From: Bacteroidaceae bacterium | GTDB lineage: Bacteria > Bacteroidota > Bacteroidia > Bacteroidales > Bacteroidaceae | Length of the DNA stretch: 64,000 nucleotides | Direction: 5' to 3' | NCBI GenBank assembly: GCA_024401275.1 | Contig: JAKSLJ010000002.1 | Span: forward strand, 62,001-126,000 | Part shown: positions 54,687 to 63,725 of the stretch, piece by piece | How positions within the stretch are numbered: the first letter of the stretch is position 1 | How the letters are laid out: every line of letters starts with the position of its first letter | Program-made: the position numbers and the translations under genes | The notes under the pieces: model-generated | What the model was told of the DNA's origin: nothing | The model's input: the letters and a program-made list of their open reading frames with translations, nothing else | Databases searched by the model: none

Positions 54687-55013
54687 ATGAACATTGCTGT
54701 AATCATTATCACGGTGCTTATGCATCTGATACTTACGGGCATGGCATTCTTTATTCTGAAGACCGTCATGAAGTCGAACCCTTCGGCTGTGTTGAAGTCC
54801 ATCTTCGCCATCATGGGTGTACGCTTCGTTTTCCCGCTTGCGTTCTATGCAGCATGCCTCTTCGGATGGAAAGACTACGGTTGGGAATTGGGAGAAATAA
54901 AGGTTTTCACAATCTTCTACCTCATCCTTTACCTTCTTTTCCTTGCTATTGACACCGTGTACTTCTATTTTACTCTTAAGAATTCAGACAAAAACAATAA
55001 AGAAGAAAAATGA
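54687..55013 (+). CDS. Small membrane protein in the atp operon (AtpI position)
   Basis: 108 residues with three predicted spans (about 3-25, 43-60 and 73-97) and a charged tail (KNSDKNNKEEK). It sits between atpC and atpB, where other bacteria carry AtpI or AtpZ, which help assemble the c-ring. I see no clear sequence match to AtpI, so this is a positional inference. Its stop overlaps the atpB start (ATGA). Confidence 0.75.
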   Translation: MNIAVIIITVLMHLILTGMAFFILKTVMKSNPSAVLKSIFAIMGVRFVFPLAFYAACLFGWKDYGWELGEIKVFTIFYLILYLLFLAIDTVYFYFTLKNSDKNNKEEK

Positions 55014-56110
55014 AATATCTCAAATCCATAACACTTATACTGGCACTTGCTTTCTTTGCATGCACAGCAGCCTTTGCGCAGGAGCATGGCGAGGAGGCCG
55101 AAAAGGAAGGTATAAGCTTGAAGGAGATATTGTTCGGACACGTTCAGGACTCCTACAACTGGCATCTCTTTGATGTTAATGGGCATCCTGTCGTGATAGA
55201 TCTTCCGATGATTTTCTACAGTCAGCAGAGCGGATTCCACGTTCTTTGCACATCGCAGTTTGAGCATCATCCAAATGCAGAACTGCTTCGTGAAGGTCCT
55301 GACGGATTCGCTATCCAGGGCTCTGCAGAAGAGAAAGGCAAGATTGTGGAGAATGTTAATGGCGAATGGCAGCCTGTCTGCTTCGACATTTCCATCACAA
55401 AGCAGGTTTGCGTGGTGTTCATCGACGCCATCATCCTCCTTCTCTGCATCCTTATCCCTGCACGCTGGTGCAAGAAGCATAAGATTGACGACGAAGCTCC
55501 AAAGGGTTTCACTGGTTTGATGCACATGTTTATCATGTCGGTCTATGACGACCTTATCAAATCTACCCTTGGCGAGAAAGCTGACAAGTATGCTCCTTAC
55601 CTTCTCACTTGCTTCTTCTTCATCTTCTTCGCAAACCTCATGGGTGTTATGCCTTTCCCTCCAGGCGGCGGTAACATCACGGGTAACATTGCGGTGACTG
55701 CTTTCCTTGCCATCTGTACTTTCCTCATCACGAATGCTACAGGCAACAAGCATTACTGGATGGAGATCTTCTGGCCTGAAGTGCCAACATGGTTGAAGTG
55801 CCCAGTGCCTTTGATGCCGGTTATCGAGCTCTTCGGTGTGTTCATCAAGCCTATCGTGCTCTGTGTCCGACTCTTCGCAAACATGCTTGCAGGCCACGCC
55901 ATTGCAATCTCGCTTACTTGTATGATTTTCATCATGTTCGCAATTGGTGGTTTCATGGGCAATCTCCTCGGAGGATTCATAACTCCTGTCAGCGTACTCA
56001 TGAGCATCTTCATGATGGCTCTTGAACTCCTTGTCTGCTACATCCAGGCAATGGTATTTACTCTCCTTAGTGCGATTTACATCCAGATGTCGCACGCAAC
56101 TCATCATTAA
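55010..56110 (+). CDS. atpB: ATP synthase F0 subunit a
   Basis: The proton-channel subunit. 366 residues, longer than most, with a cleavable-looking signal sequence (ALAFFACTAAFAQEHGEE) and an N-terminal periplasmic extension to about 135. The conserved helix has LCVRLFANMLAGHAIAISL with the essential Arg, and a late helix has ALELLVCYIQAMVFTLLSAIYI. The ATGA overlap with the previous gene indicates coupled translation. Confidence 0.95.
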   Translation: MKYLKSITLILALAFFACTAAFAQEHGEEAEKEGISLKEILFGHVQDSYNWHLFDVNGHPVVIDLPMIFYSQQSGFHVLCTSQFEHHPNAELLREGPDGFAIQGSAEEKGKIVENVNGEWQPVCFDISITKQVCVVFIDAIILLLCILIPARWCKKHKIDDEAPKGFTGLMHMFIMSVYDDLIKSTLGEKADKYAPYLLTCFFFIFFANLMGVMPFPPGGGNITGNIAVTAFLAICTFLITNATGNKHYWMEIFWPEVPTWLKCPVPLMPVIELFGVFIKPIVLCVRLFANMLAGHAIAISLTCMIFIMFAIGGFMGNLLGGFITPVSVLMSIFMMALELLVCYIQAMVFTLLSAIYIQMSHATHH

Positions 56111-56147
56111 AAACAAATAATAAACAATAATTTAATACATTACGACT

Positions 56148-56387
56148 ATGATTTCAATGTTTTTAGCAGAAGCACTGGCAACGCTCGGTGCAACTATCGG
56201 TGGTGGTTTGGCAGTTATCGGTGCAGGTCTTGGTATCGGTAGAATTGGTGGACAGGCTATGGACGCTATGGCTCGCCAGCCAGAGATTCAGGGTAAGCTC
56301 CAGTCTTCAATGATTGTTGCTGCTGCTCTCGTTGAGGGTGCTACATTCTTTACGCTGATTATCTCACTCCTCGCACTCTTCGTATAA
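56148..56387 (+). CDS. atpE: ATP synthase F0 subunit c
   Basis: 79 residues forming the two-helix hairpin of the rotor ring. It has GAGLGIGRIGGQAM in helix 1, the polar loop ARQPE (42-46), and the ion-binding Glu at E63 in LVEGATFF. The Gln and Ser/Thr ligands that mark Na+-binding c-subunits are not present at the equivalent places (Ile about 16 residues before the loop end, Gly after the Glu), so I infer proton coupling. Confidence 0.95.
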   Translation: MISMFLAEALATLGATIGGGLAVIGAGLGIGRIGGQAMDAMARQPEIQGKLQSSMIVAAALVEGATFFTLIISLLALFV

Positions 56388-56406
56388 TACCCAACAAAAA
56401 TCCAAC

Positions 56407-56895
56407 ATGTCATTATTAACGCCTGATTTTGGTTTGTTCTTTTGGATGACTGTCGTCTTCCTCTGTGTGCTCGGCATACTCTGGAAGTGGGGATTTCCTG
56501 TGATCATCAACATGGTTAATGAGCGCAAGGAATACATCGACGGCAGCCTGAAGAAGGCACACGAGGCAACAGAACGTCTCGCCAATATACAAAAGGAGGG
56601 CGAAGAACTTTTACGTGAGGCTCGTGAGAAGCAGGCTTCTATTCTTAAGGAGGCTAAGGAAACTCACGACACCATCGTAGCAAAGGCTGAAAGCGATGCA
56701 CGCGAACAGGCAAACAAGATGATTGCCGAAGCTAAGTCGCAGATAGAGGCTGAGAAAGCAGCAGCTATCCGTGAGATACGTTCGCAGGTTGCCGAGCTTT
56801 CAGTGCAGATTGCAGAGAAGGTGATTCGCCAGAATCTGAGCAGCGACAAGGCTCAGATGCAGCTTATTGACAAACTGCTGGATGAGGTGAAATAA
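56407..56895 (+). CDS. atpF: ATP synthase F0 subunit b
   Basis: 162 residues: an N-terminal span (FGLFFWMTVVFLCVLGILWKWGFPVI) then a long charged helix (about 35-162) that forms the peripheral stalk. It follows atpE by 19 bp. Confidence 0.95.
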   Translation: MSLLTPDFGLFFWMTVVFLCVLGILWKWGFPVIINMVNERKEYIDGSLKKAHEATERLANIQKEGEELLREAREKQASILKEAKETHDTIVAKAESDAREQANKMIAEAKSQIEAEKAAAIREIRSQVAELSVQIAEKVIRQNLSSDKAQMQLIDKLLDEVK

Positions 56896-56938
56896 AAATT
56901 GGCTCATTAAACTAAAAAATAAAACCTAAAACCTTAAA

Positions 56939-57472
56939 ATGGACATAGGTGTAATATCTGTCAGATATGCGAGAGCACTTCTCAAAAGTGCCACTCAACA
57001 GAAGGTTCAGGCTGATGTATATAAGGATATGCAACAGCTCGCCGATTCCTTCATGCAGCTGCCAAGGCTGCGTCAGGTCATCGACAACCCTATGCTGAGT
57101 GCCGACAAGAAGGAGTCTCTCCTGCTTGCTGCTGTTGGAGAGAAACCGGCAGAACTTTCAGCAAAGTTCGTAAAGCTGATTCTCAAAGAAGGCAGAGAGG
57201 CGATGGCGCAGTTTATTGCCAATTCGTATATCACTCTGTACAGAAAACAGCAGAACCTCATTCGTGGACGTCTCATCACTGCCACAGAAGTTGCTCCGGA
57301 AACGGAAGCCAAACTGCGTGGCATGGTGGAGAGCAGAACAAACGGCAAGGTTGAGTTCAAGTCGGAAGTGAACCCTGATATCATCGGCGGTTTCATCCTT
57401 GAATACGATACTTACCGTATGGATGCCAGTGTGAAAAGTCAGTTGAGAAATATTCTCAATGCTCTAAACTAA
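56939..57472 (+). CDS. atpH: ATP synthase F1 subunit delta
   Basis: 177 residues, starting MDIGVISVRYARALLKSA, with the helical N-terminal domain and the C-terminal NPDIIGGFILEYDTYRMDASVKSQLRNI block typical of OSCP/delta. It links the stalk to the F1 head. The stop codon runs into an AT-rich inverted repeat. Confidence 0.95.
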   Translation: MDIGVISVRYARALLKSATQQKVQADVYKDMQQLADSFMQLPRLRQVIDNPMLSADKKESLLLAAVGEKPAELSAKFVKLILKEGREAMAQFIANSYITLYRKQQNLIRGRLITATEVAPETEAKLRGMVESRTNGKVEFKSEVNPDIIGGFILEYDTYRMDASVKSQLRNILNALN

Positions 57473-57550
57473 TGGATAATTGATAATGGATAATGGATAA
57501 TTCATTCGCAATGTCCAATTATCAATTTTCAATTATCAATTTTCAATTAA
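57473..57550. repeat. ATTGATAATGG / CAATTATCAATTTT inverted repeat between atpH and atpA
   Basis: The left half is GATAATTGATAATGGATAAT-type repeats, and the right half CAATTATCAATTTTCAATTA is their complement. It begins directly at the atpH stop and ends 6 bases before the atpA start. The left half resembles the repeat inside nspC. Confidence 0.8.
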
Positions 57551-57556
57551 ATATTT

Positions 57557-59137
57557 ATGTCAGACAAAATAAAACCAAGTGAAGTCTCTGAAGTTCTTCT
57601 CCAGCAGCTCAACGGCATTGAGGGCGGACAGGACTTTGATGAAGTAGGTACAGTGCTTACTGTCAGCGATGGTGTGGCTCGTATCTACGGACTCCGCAAC
57701 GCAGAGGCTAACGAACTTCTTGAGTTTGAGAATGGCACGATGGCGATTGTGATGAACCTTGAGGAAGACAACGTTGGTTGTGTCCTTCTCGGTCCTACAA
57801 GCGGAATCAAGGAGGGTCAAGTTGTGAAGCGTACAAAGCGTATCGCTTCCATTCGCGTGAACGACAATATGCTCGGTCGCGTTATCAACCCTATCGGTCA
57901 GGCTATCGACGGTCTTGGCGACATCGACCTCACAAACTCATTCGAAATGCCACTCGACCGCAAGGCTCCTGGTGTGATCTATCGTCAGCCGGTAAAGGAA
58001 CCTTTGCAGACTGGTCTTAAGGCTGTCGATTCAATGATTCCTATCGGACGTGGTCAGCGTGAGCTTATCATCGGCGACCGTCAGACAGGTAAGACTGCTA
58101 TTGCCATCGATACTATCATCAACCAGAAGAGCTTCTATGAGGCTGGCGAACCTGTTTACTGTATCTATGTTGCCATCGGTCAGAAGGCTTCTACAGTAGC
58201 TGCCCTCGTACAGAACCTCAAAGAGCACGGCGCTCTTCCTTATACTATCATCGTTGCCGCTACAGCTGCTGATCCTGCTGCTATGCAGTATTACGCACCT
58301 TTCGCTGGTGCTGCCATCGGTGAGTATTTCCGCGACCGTGGTTTCTCTGCACTCGTAGTATATGATGACCTCTCAAAGCAGGCTGTTGCTTATCGTGAGG
58401 TTTCTTTGATCCTTCGTCGTCCTTCTGGTCGTGAAGCTTACCCTGGTGATGTGTTCTACCTTCACTCTCGTCTCCTCGAGCGTGCTGCAAAAATCAACGC
58501 TCAGCAAGAAGTGGCAGAGAAGATGAACGACCTCCCAGAATGTCTCAAGGGACATGTCAAGGGTGGCGGTTCGCTTACAGCGCTCCCAATCATCGAGACT
58601 CAGGCTGGCGACGTTTCGGCTTACATCCCTACAAACGTAATCTCTATCACAGACGGTCAGATCTTCCTTGAGTCAGACCTCTTCAACCAGGGCTTCCGTC
58701 CAGCCATCAATGTAGGTATCTCCGTATCTCGTGTGGGTGGTTCTGCACAGATCAAGTCTATGAAGAAGGTTGCTGGTACCTTGAAGATCGACCAGGCACA
58801 GTATCGTGAGCTTGAGTCGTTCGCAAAGTTCTCAAGCGATATGGATGCCGTTACAGCCATGACTCTCGACCGTGGTCGTAAGAACAATCAGCTCCTCATC
58901 CAGTCACAGTATTCTCCAATGCCTGTAGGCGAGCAGATTGCCATCCTCTACTGCGGTGTTCACGGTCTTATGGCAAAGGTGCCAATCGAGAAGGTTCGTG
59001 AGTGTCAGGACTCATTCCTTGAGACAATGCGCACTTCTCACGCTGATGTTATCGCTACTCTCGGCAGCGGTAAGATCGACGACGATGTAACAAAGGTTAT
59101 CGAGGAAGTGATGGCTAACGTAGCAGGACAATACTAA
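57557..59137 (+). CDS. atpA: ATP synthase F1 subunit alpha
   Basis: The non-catalytic nucleotide-binding subunit, 526 residues. It has Walker [15 protein letters not shown] (about 171-184), [32 protein letters not shown] and the arginine-finger block [20 protein letters not shown]. Codon bias is strong. It is flanked on both sides by short-period inverted repeats. Confidence 0.97.
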   Translation: MSDKIKPSEVSEVLLQQLNGIEGGQDFDEVGTVLTVSDGVARIYGLRNAEANELLEFENGTMAIVMNLEEDNVGCVLLGPTSGIKEGQVVKRTKRIASIRVNDNMLGRVINPIGQAIDGLGDIDLTNSFEMPLDRKAPGVIYRQPVKEPLQTGLKAVDSMIPIGRGQRELIIGDRQTGKTAIAIDTIINQKSFYEAGEPVYCIYVAIGQKASTVAALVQNLKEHGALPYTIIVAATAADPAAMQYYAPFAGAAIGEYFRDRGFSALVVYDDLSKQAVAYREVSLILRRPSGREAYPGDVFYLHSRLLERAAKINAQQEVAEKMNDLPECLKGHVKGGGSLTALPIIETQAGDVSAYIPTNVISITDGQIFLESDLFNQGFRPAINVGISVSRVGGSAQIKSMKKVAGTLKIDQAQYRELESFAKFSSDMDAVTAMTLDRGRKNNQLLIQSQYSPMPVGEQIAILYCGVHGLMAKVPIEKVRECQDSFLETMRTSHADVIATLGSGKIDDDVTKVIEEVMANVAGQY

Positions 59138-59218
59138 TCATTTGCTGATTTGCTGACTTGTTGATTTATTGATTTTAAGTTGATAAATCATCAAATCGTC
59201 AAATCGTCAAATCGAAAA
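59138..59218. repeat. GATTTG/CAAATC inverted repeat between atpA and atpG
   Basis: TTTGCTGATTTGCTGACTTG-type units on the left are mirrored by ATCAAATCGTCAAATCGTCA on the right. The repeat starts directly after the atpA stop and ends near the atpG start. Confidence 0.8.
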
Positions 59219-59226
59219 ATGACAAG

Positions 59227-60198
59227 ATGTCTTCATTAAAAGAAATAAAAACTCGAATAGGTTCTGTCAACAACACTCGCAAGATTACGAGTGCCATGAA
59301 GATGGTTGCCTCATCAAAACTGCACCATGCGCAGCGAATGATTGAGAACATGTACCCTTACGCTACATTGCTCAAGGGTATGCTCAAGACATTCCTCCAG
59401 GCGGAAGTAGATGTGGAGAGCGACCTTGTTCGTGAGCGTCAGGAGATCAAGCGCATTGCCATCATTGCATTCTCAAGCAATTCCAGCATGTGTGGCGGTT
59501 ACAACAACAATGTAATCAAGCTCGCCATGCAAGTTGCAGAGGAATACGCTCATCTTGGCAAGGAGAACATACTGATCTATCCTATTGGCAGAAAGATTGC
59601 GGAAAAGGTCACCAAGTTAGGTTACAAGCCTGCTGGCAATTTCGTTCAGCTTGCCGACAAACCTAATGCACAGCAGTGTGCAGAGATAGCACGCGAAGTG
59701 GCTGACATGTACCGCAACCACGAGATAGACCGCGTGGAGCTCATTTTCCACCACTTCAAAAGTGCCGGTTCGCAGATTCTCACTCGCGACACGCTCCTTC
59801 CTATCGACCTCAAGAAGGAACTTGACAAGAACATCTATCGCGACCTCACTTCTACTGTTACCACAAAGGATGCGCAGCAGTATATTCGTGAGAATGGTCC
59901 TGGAGAAGAGAAGCACGAGAAGGTTAAGGCATTCGAGGTGAACGACTATTATCTCATTGAGCCAGACCGCGAGACTGTTTTGAGCACCCTTATTCCTAAG
60001 GTCATCAACCTTCAGGTGTATGTGGCACTTCTTGATAGTAATGCTTCTGAACACGCTGCCAGAATGGTGGCAATGCAGACAGCTACTGACAATGCAGACG
60101 AACTGCTCCGTCAGCTCAACCTGCAGTACAACAAGTCGCGTCAGCAAGCTATCACAAGCGAACTTCTTGACATCGTCGGCGGTTCTATCAACAACTAA
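59227..60198 (+). CDS. atpG: ATP synthase F1 subunit gamma
   Basis: The central shaft, 323 residues. It starts MSSLKEIKTRIGSVNNTRKITSAMKMVASSKLHHAQ and ends with ASEHAARMVAMQTATDNADELLRQLNLQYNKSRQQAITSELLDIVGG, both diagnostic. It is about 35 residues longer than the E. coli protein, from an insert in the middle. Last gene of the operon, followed by a strong terminator. Confidence 0.96.
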   Translation: MSSLKEIKTRIGSVNNTRKITSAMKMVASSKLHHAQRMIENMYPYATLLKGMLKTFLQAEVDVESDLVRERQEIKRIAIIAFSSNSSMCGGYNNNVIKLAMQVAEEYAHLGKENILIYPIGRKIAEKVTKLGYKPAGNFVQLADKPNAQQCAEIAREVADMYRNHEIDRVELIFHHFKSAGSQILTRDTLLPIDLKKELDKNIYRDLTSTVTTKDAQQYIRENGPGEEKHEKVKAFEVNDYYLIEPDRETVLSTLIPKVINLQVYVALLDSNASEHAARMVAMQTATDNADELLRQLNLQYNKSRQQAITSELLDIVGGSINN

Positions 60199-60236
60199 TT
60201 TACTTTTTATTACCACGAATAGACTTTAGATTAAGT

Positions 60237-60275
60237 GAAACGAGACTCCCTACAAGGAGCCTCGTTTCCTTTTTT
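60237..60275 (+). terminator. Terminator of the ATP synthase operon
   Basis: GAAACGAGACTCC pairs with GGAGCCTCGTTTC (one mismatch) around CTACAA, then CTTTTTT. Confidence 0.92.
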
Positions 60276-60533
60276 ACAAATTCAAGTGAATAGGCCAAAT
60301 CTCGTGATACGCTAAAGCAAAGTGTTAGCAAATGTGCAAATTAGCTTACAATTTGTGCAAATTTATTGAGGTGTCCTTATAGGAGATGTCCTCCCCTCAG
60401 GACAGATACCGCAAAAACTAATCTAAGTAAGGAAGGAAGTATATAATAAGTAGATAAGGCTACAAGATAATAAAGTAAGGAAGGAAGTGGGAAAAAGATA
60501 GGTAATGACACTCTTGAATTAACAGAAACAAAG
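60276..60533. other. Non-coding gap after the atp operon
   Basis: About 260 bp without a gene. A 16-base direct repeat (AAGTAAGGAAGGAAGT) occurs at 60425 and 60473, 48 bp apart, and a small dyad TGTCCTCC...GAGGACA-like lies near 60386-60402. I see no promoter for the leftward gene here. Confidence 0.55.
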
Positions 60534-60560
60534 AAGGGATGCCCATGTGGACATCCCTTT
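60534..60560 (-). terminator. Terminator after the GH31 gene
   Basis: AAGGGATGCCCATGTGGACATCCCTT forms a tight hairpin; on the minus strand CTTTGTTTCTG follows, a weak T tract. Confidence 0.7.
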
Positions 60561-60586
60561 GTTTATTGATTGTCAGAAAAATCAAC

Positions 60587-63481
60587 TTAGAGCTTTACGC
60601 TAACTACCTTGCCGCTATAGTCAACAGACTTCATCTGCTTTGCAGCGTTTGCTGAAGTCTCGCCCTTCTTCTGAAGGATGACATTGAACTTGCGGTTCTT
60701 GAGCTGACCAGGGAATGAACCCTTTGTGTCGCCGATTGTTACTGTCTTTGAAGCGTTGTCGTAAGAGATGAGGATTGTAGCGTACTTACCCTTTTCGTAG
60801 TTGTAGTTAGTACCCTCGTCCTCGTAGATCTCGAACTGACCGTTAGCGCCGTCGTAGATAGTGATAGTGATGACCTCGCCCTTTTTCTGGTCACTCCATT
60901 CCATATCCTCGCCCATAGGAAGGATAGCGCCTTCTGGTGCGAATACAGGGATTGACTCGTAAGGAGCATCAGCCTCGATAGTCTGACCACCAGCATAGAA
61001 CTTGCCGTCGCGGATGTCATACCAACCCTTCTGCTTTGGAAGGTAAACTTCACGAGAGCGAGCGCCGTAGTAACCTACAGGACAAGCCATGAGCGATGGA
61101 CCGAACATCCACTGATCCTTGATGTTCTCTACATTCTTGTCGCCGTTGAAGTCCATTATGAGACCGCGCATCATTGTGTAGTCCTTGAAGTGTACCCAAC
61201 CAGCCATAGAGTAGATGTAAGGCATCATGCGGTAGCGGAGCTTGTGGTACTTCACGATAGATTCGTAGCAAGGATGTCCCTGAGGAGCGATGTTCCAAAC
61301 CTCACGGAGAGGCCACTGACCGTGAGCACGATAGAGAGGGATGAAGCAGCCGAACTGGTTCCAGCGGTTCTGGAGTTCGCGCCATTCCTTGAGGTCTTCT
61401 GTCTCAACGCCTGTCTGGTCAAACTCACGCTGTGCAGCCTCGTAGCGCTTCTCTACGCAGAAACCACCCTGGTCCATACCCCACATTGGGAGACCAGCGA
61501 GAGAGTAGTTGATACCGGCAGTCATCTGAGCACGCATATCTTCCCAACGAGTACCGATGTCGCCAGACCAAGTGGCAGTAGAGTAACGCTGCTCACCAGC
61601 GAAACCAGAACGAGTGAGGAGGAATACACGAGTATTGTTGTTTACAGAGCGCTGTCCGTTGTAGATAGCGTCAGCATTTACGATAGAATAAGCGTTGAAG
61701 TACTCTGTAGAAGAACCGAGAGCAGTAGGACCACAGAGAGCCTTGCGATACCACATTGGCGTACAGTCGCGAACATTAGGCTCAGAAGCATCCATCCACC
61801 AAGCGTCGATGCCCTGCTTGTACTTTGTGTAGAGGTTGTCGTTCATCTGCTTCCAGAAGAGCTTGCGAGCGCCTGCTGAGTAAGCATCATAGAAAGAACC
61901 AACATAACCAGGACCTACCCAGTCCTTAATCTGGTCCTTAACAGCCTGACCGTACATCCAACCCTTAGCGTCGAGAGCCTTGTAGTTGTCTGTGTTGCAG
62001 TAGAACTTAGGCCAAACAGAGATCATGAAACGACCGTTCATAGCGTGAACAGAGTCGAGCATAGCCTGTGGATTAGGGAAACGAGACTTCTCGAACTCAT
62101 GGCTACCCCACTGATCCTCTGGCCAGTAGTTCCAGTCCTGAACGATAACATCGATTGGAATATGACGCTTGCGGAACTCGCCGAGAGTCTGCTCAATATC
62201 CTCTGAAGTCTTGTAACGCTCGCGTGACTGCCAGAAACCGTAAGACCACTTTGGATAAACAGAAGCCTTACCAGTAAGAGTACGATAGCCAGAGATAACC
62301 TCGTCAGCATTCTGACCAGCGATGAAGTAGTAGTCCATGTCGCGTGACATCTCGCTCCAGATGCTCATCATGCCCTGCTCCTTCTCTGTGCGAGGAGTAG
62401 CAGCACGGAGAGAACAGTAAGCAGCGCCTCCGTCTGGTTCCCACTCGATGCGGATAGGAGTCTTCTTGCCCTTCTTGAGGGCGCAAACGAACTTGTATGA
62501 GTTAGGGTTCCAAGCTGTACGCCAACGCTCAGTAACAACCTCCTTGTTGTCGATGAACATGCGAACATAGCCTGAATAGTAAGCGAGCCAACGATAGTTG
62601 CAGTCAACAGGTGACTCGATGAAACCTTCGAAAGTTACCTTTGAACCGTCGAGAGTGATCTCCTTTGGAAGACGGTCAAGTTCGAAAGCGTGGTCGTAAT
62701 AAACAGAATCTTCTTCACGAACAACCTTCTTGCCCTTTGCATCCTTGTAAGTTACCGTAAGACCGCCACGAGAACCGCCACGGTTGTAAACCTTGAATGC
62801 CTTAGAGAGCTGCTGATAGTCATCAGGATTACCCCAACGGCAGTAAGAGTAGCTGTCCCAAAGCACACCGTAGTTCTTGTTTGAAACCACGAAAGGAACA
62901 CTCACCTTTGTGTTGTACTGGAAGAGTTCCTCGTTTACGCCCTTGTAGTTGATGTCCTCTGACTGGTGCTGACCGAGACCATAGAAAGCCTCGTCGTCAG
63001 GAGATTCGAAGAGAGCGTGCCATGTCCAAGCGTTGCGCTCCTTGTCTGTAAGTGTTCCTACGCCAACTTCGTTCTCAGGAACAGAAAAGCGCTTGAAGGT
63101 CTTGCCCTTTGCAGCCTCGTCGAGAAGAACTTTTCCGGAAGCGTCCTTGAAAGTGATGCGACCAGTCTGCTTGTCAACTACAGCCTGGACATTCTTTGCC
63201 TTTACGATTACGTTGTTGCCATCTTCTTCCACAGTGTAGTTTGCCTTAGCCTTCTGTGGAACGATAATCAGGCTCTTCTTTGTTGGGAACTGAGCTTCAG
63301 GAGTAGCGACAACGCGGATGATGTTGTCGTTTACAACCTCCAGCTTTACGAGTTTTACAGCTTCGTCAGCCTGATTGTCCAGCTTCACAGTAATGCCGTT
63401 TGCCGACTTGCTGTAGTTTGCCGCATTGGCTATTGAAACCGATGCAAGCAAGATTGCGGTTAGAAATGTTTTTATTTTCAT
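60587..63481 (-). CDS. Glycoside hydrolase family 31 (alpha-xylosidase/alpha-glucosidase type) with PA14-like domain
   Basis: 964 residues with a signal peptide (MKIKTFLTAILLASVSIANA), so exported. An N-terminal GH31 galactose-mutarotase-like domain contains, at about 215-345, an inserted PA14-like module (ESPVDCNYRWLAYYSGYVRMFIDNKEVV). The (beta/alpha)8 barrel has the nucleophile D564 in DAWWMDASEPN and the acid/base D641 in WSGDIGTRWEDM. A C-terminal DUF5110-like domain ends the protein. GH31 with PA14 often means xyloglucan alpha-xylosidase, but the substrate is not proven. No SusC/SusD genes are nearby. Confidence 0.93.
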   Translation of the reverse strand: MKIKTFLTAILLASVSIANAANYSKSANGITVKLDNQADEAVKLVKLEVVNDNIIRVVATPEAQFPTKKSLIIVPQKAKANYTVEEDGNNVIVKAKNVQAVVDKQTGRITFKDASGKVLLDEAAKGKTFKRFSVPENEVGVGTLTDKERNAWTWHALFESPDDEAFYGLGQHQSEDINYKGVNEELFQYNTKVSVPFVVSNKNYGVLWDSYSYCRWGNPDDYQQLSKAFKVYNRGGSRGGLTVTYKDAKGKKVVREEDSVYYDHAFELDRLPKEITLDGSKVTFEGFIESPVDCNYRWLAYYSGYVRMFIDNKEVVTERWRTAWNPNSYKFVCALKKGKKTPIRIEWEPDGGAAYCSLRAATPRTEKEQGMMSIWSEMSRDMDYYFIAGQNADEVISGYRTLTGKASVYPKWSYGFWQSRERYKTSEDIEQTLGEFRKRHIPIDVIVQDWNYWPEDQWGSHEFEKSRFPNPQAMLDSVHAMNGRFMISVWPKFYCNTDNYKALDAKGWMYGQAVKDQIKDWVGPGYVGSFYDAYSAGARKLFWKQMNDNLYTKYKQGIDAWWMDASEPNVRDCTPMWYRKALCGPTALGSSTEYFNAYSIVNADAIYNGQRSVNNNTRVFLLTRSGFAGEQRYSTATWSGDIGTRWEDMRAQMTAGINYSLAGLPMWGMDQGGFCVEKRYEAAQREFDQTGVETEDLKEWRELQNRWNQFGCFIPLYRAHGQWPLREVWNIAPQGHPCYESIVKYHKLRYRMMPYIYSMAGWVHFKDYTMMRGLIMDFNGDKNVENIKDQWMFGPSLMACPVGYYGARSREVYLPKQKGWYDIRDGKFYAGGQTIEADAPYESIPVFAPEGAILPMGEDMEWSDQKKGEVITITIYDGANGQFEIYEDEGTNYNYEKGKYATILISYDNASKTVTIGDTKGSFPGQLKNRKFNVILQKKGETSANAAKQMKSVDYSGKVVSVKL

Positions 63482-63522
63482 TATTAGAATAATTGGTTGC
63501 TATTGATATCTGATAGTTGGTT

Positions 63523-63531
63523 GCAAAGTTA
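63523..63531 (-). promoter_or_regulatory. -7 box of the GH31 gene
   Basis: The minus strand reads TAACTTTGC about 42 bp before the start codon. No clear -33. Confidence 0.55.
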
Positions 63532-63667
63532 CAAAAGTTTATTGAGAGTAGGAGAATTTTTGCTAAAAAAGTATCAATTGGCATCTAAATACCTTGCTTT
63601 TGGTCATTATTACTCTTGCAATAATCATTAAAAAGTGTGGAAAATGTTAAATTGTGTTGCAATTATT

Positions 63668-63698
63668 TTTGTATTATTTTCAATTTTAGTAACTTTGC
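63668..63698 (+). promoter_or_regulatory. Promoter of the DUF4199-like gene
   Basis: TTTG (63668-63671), 18 bp, TAACTTTGC (63690-63698), 27 bp before the start. Confidence 0.65.
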
Positions 63699-63725
63699 CG
63701 CGATTATTATATTAATAAAGAACGC

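Noticed and set aside
54965-56116. 383-codon open frame antisense to atpB
   Set aside because: It lies fully opposite a clear atpB with matching motifs; long antisense frames are common here because of the strong codon bias of highly expressed genes.
60276-60533. 6S or other structured RNA gene after the atp operon
   Set aside because: No long self-complementary structure or promoter could be made out.
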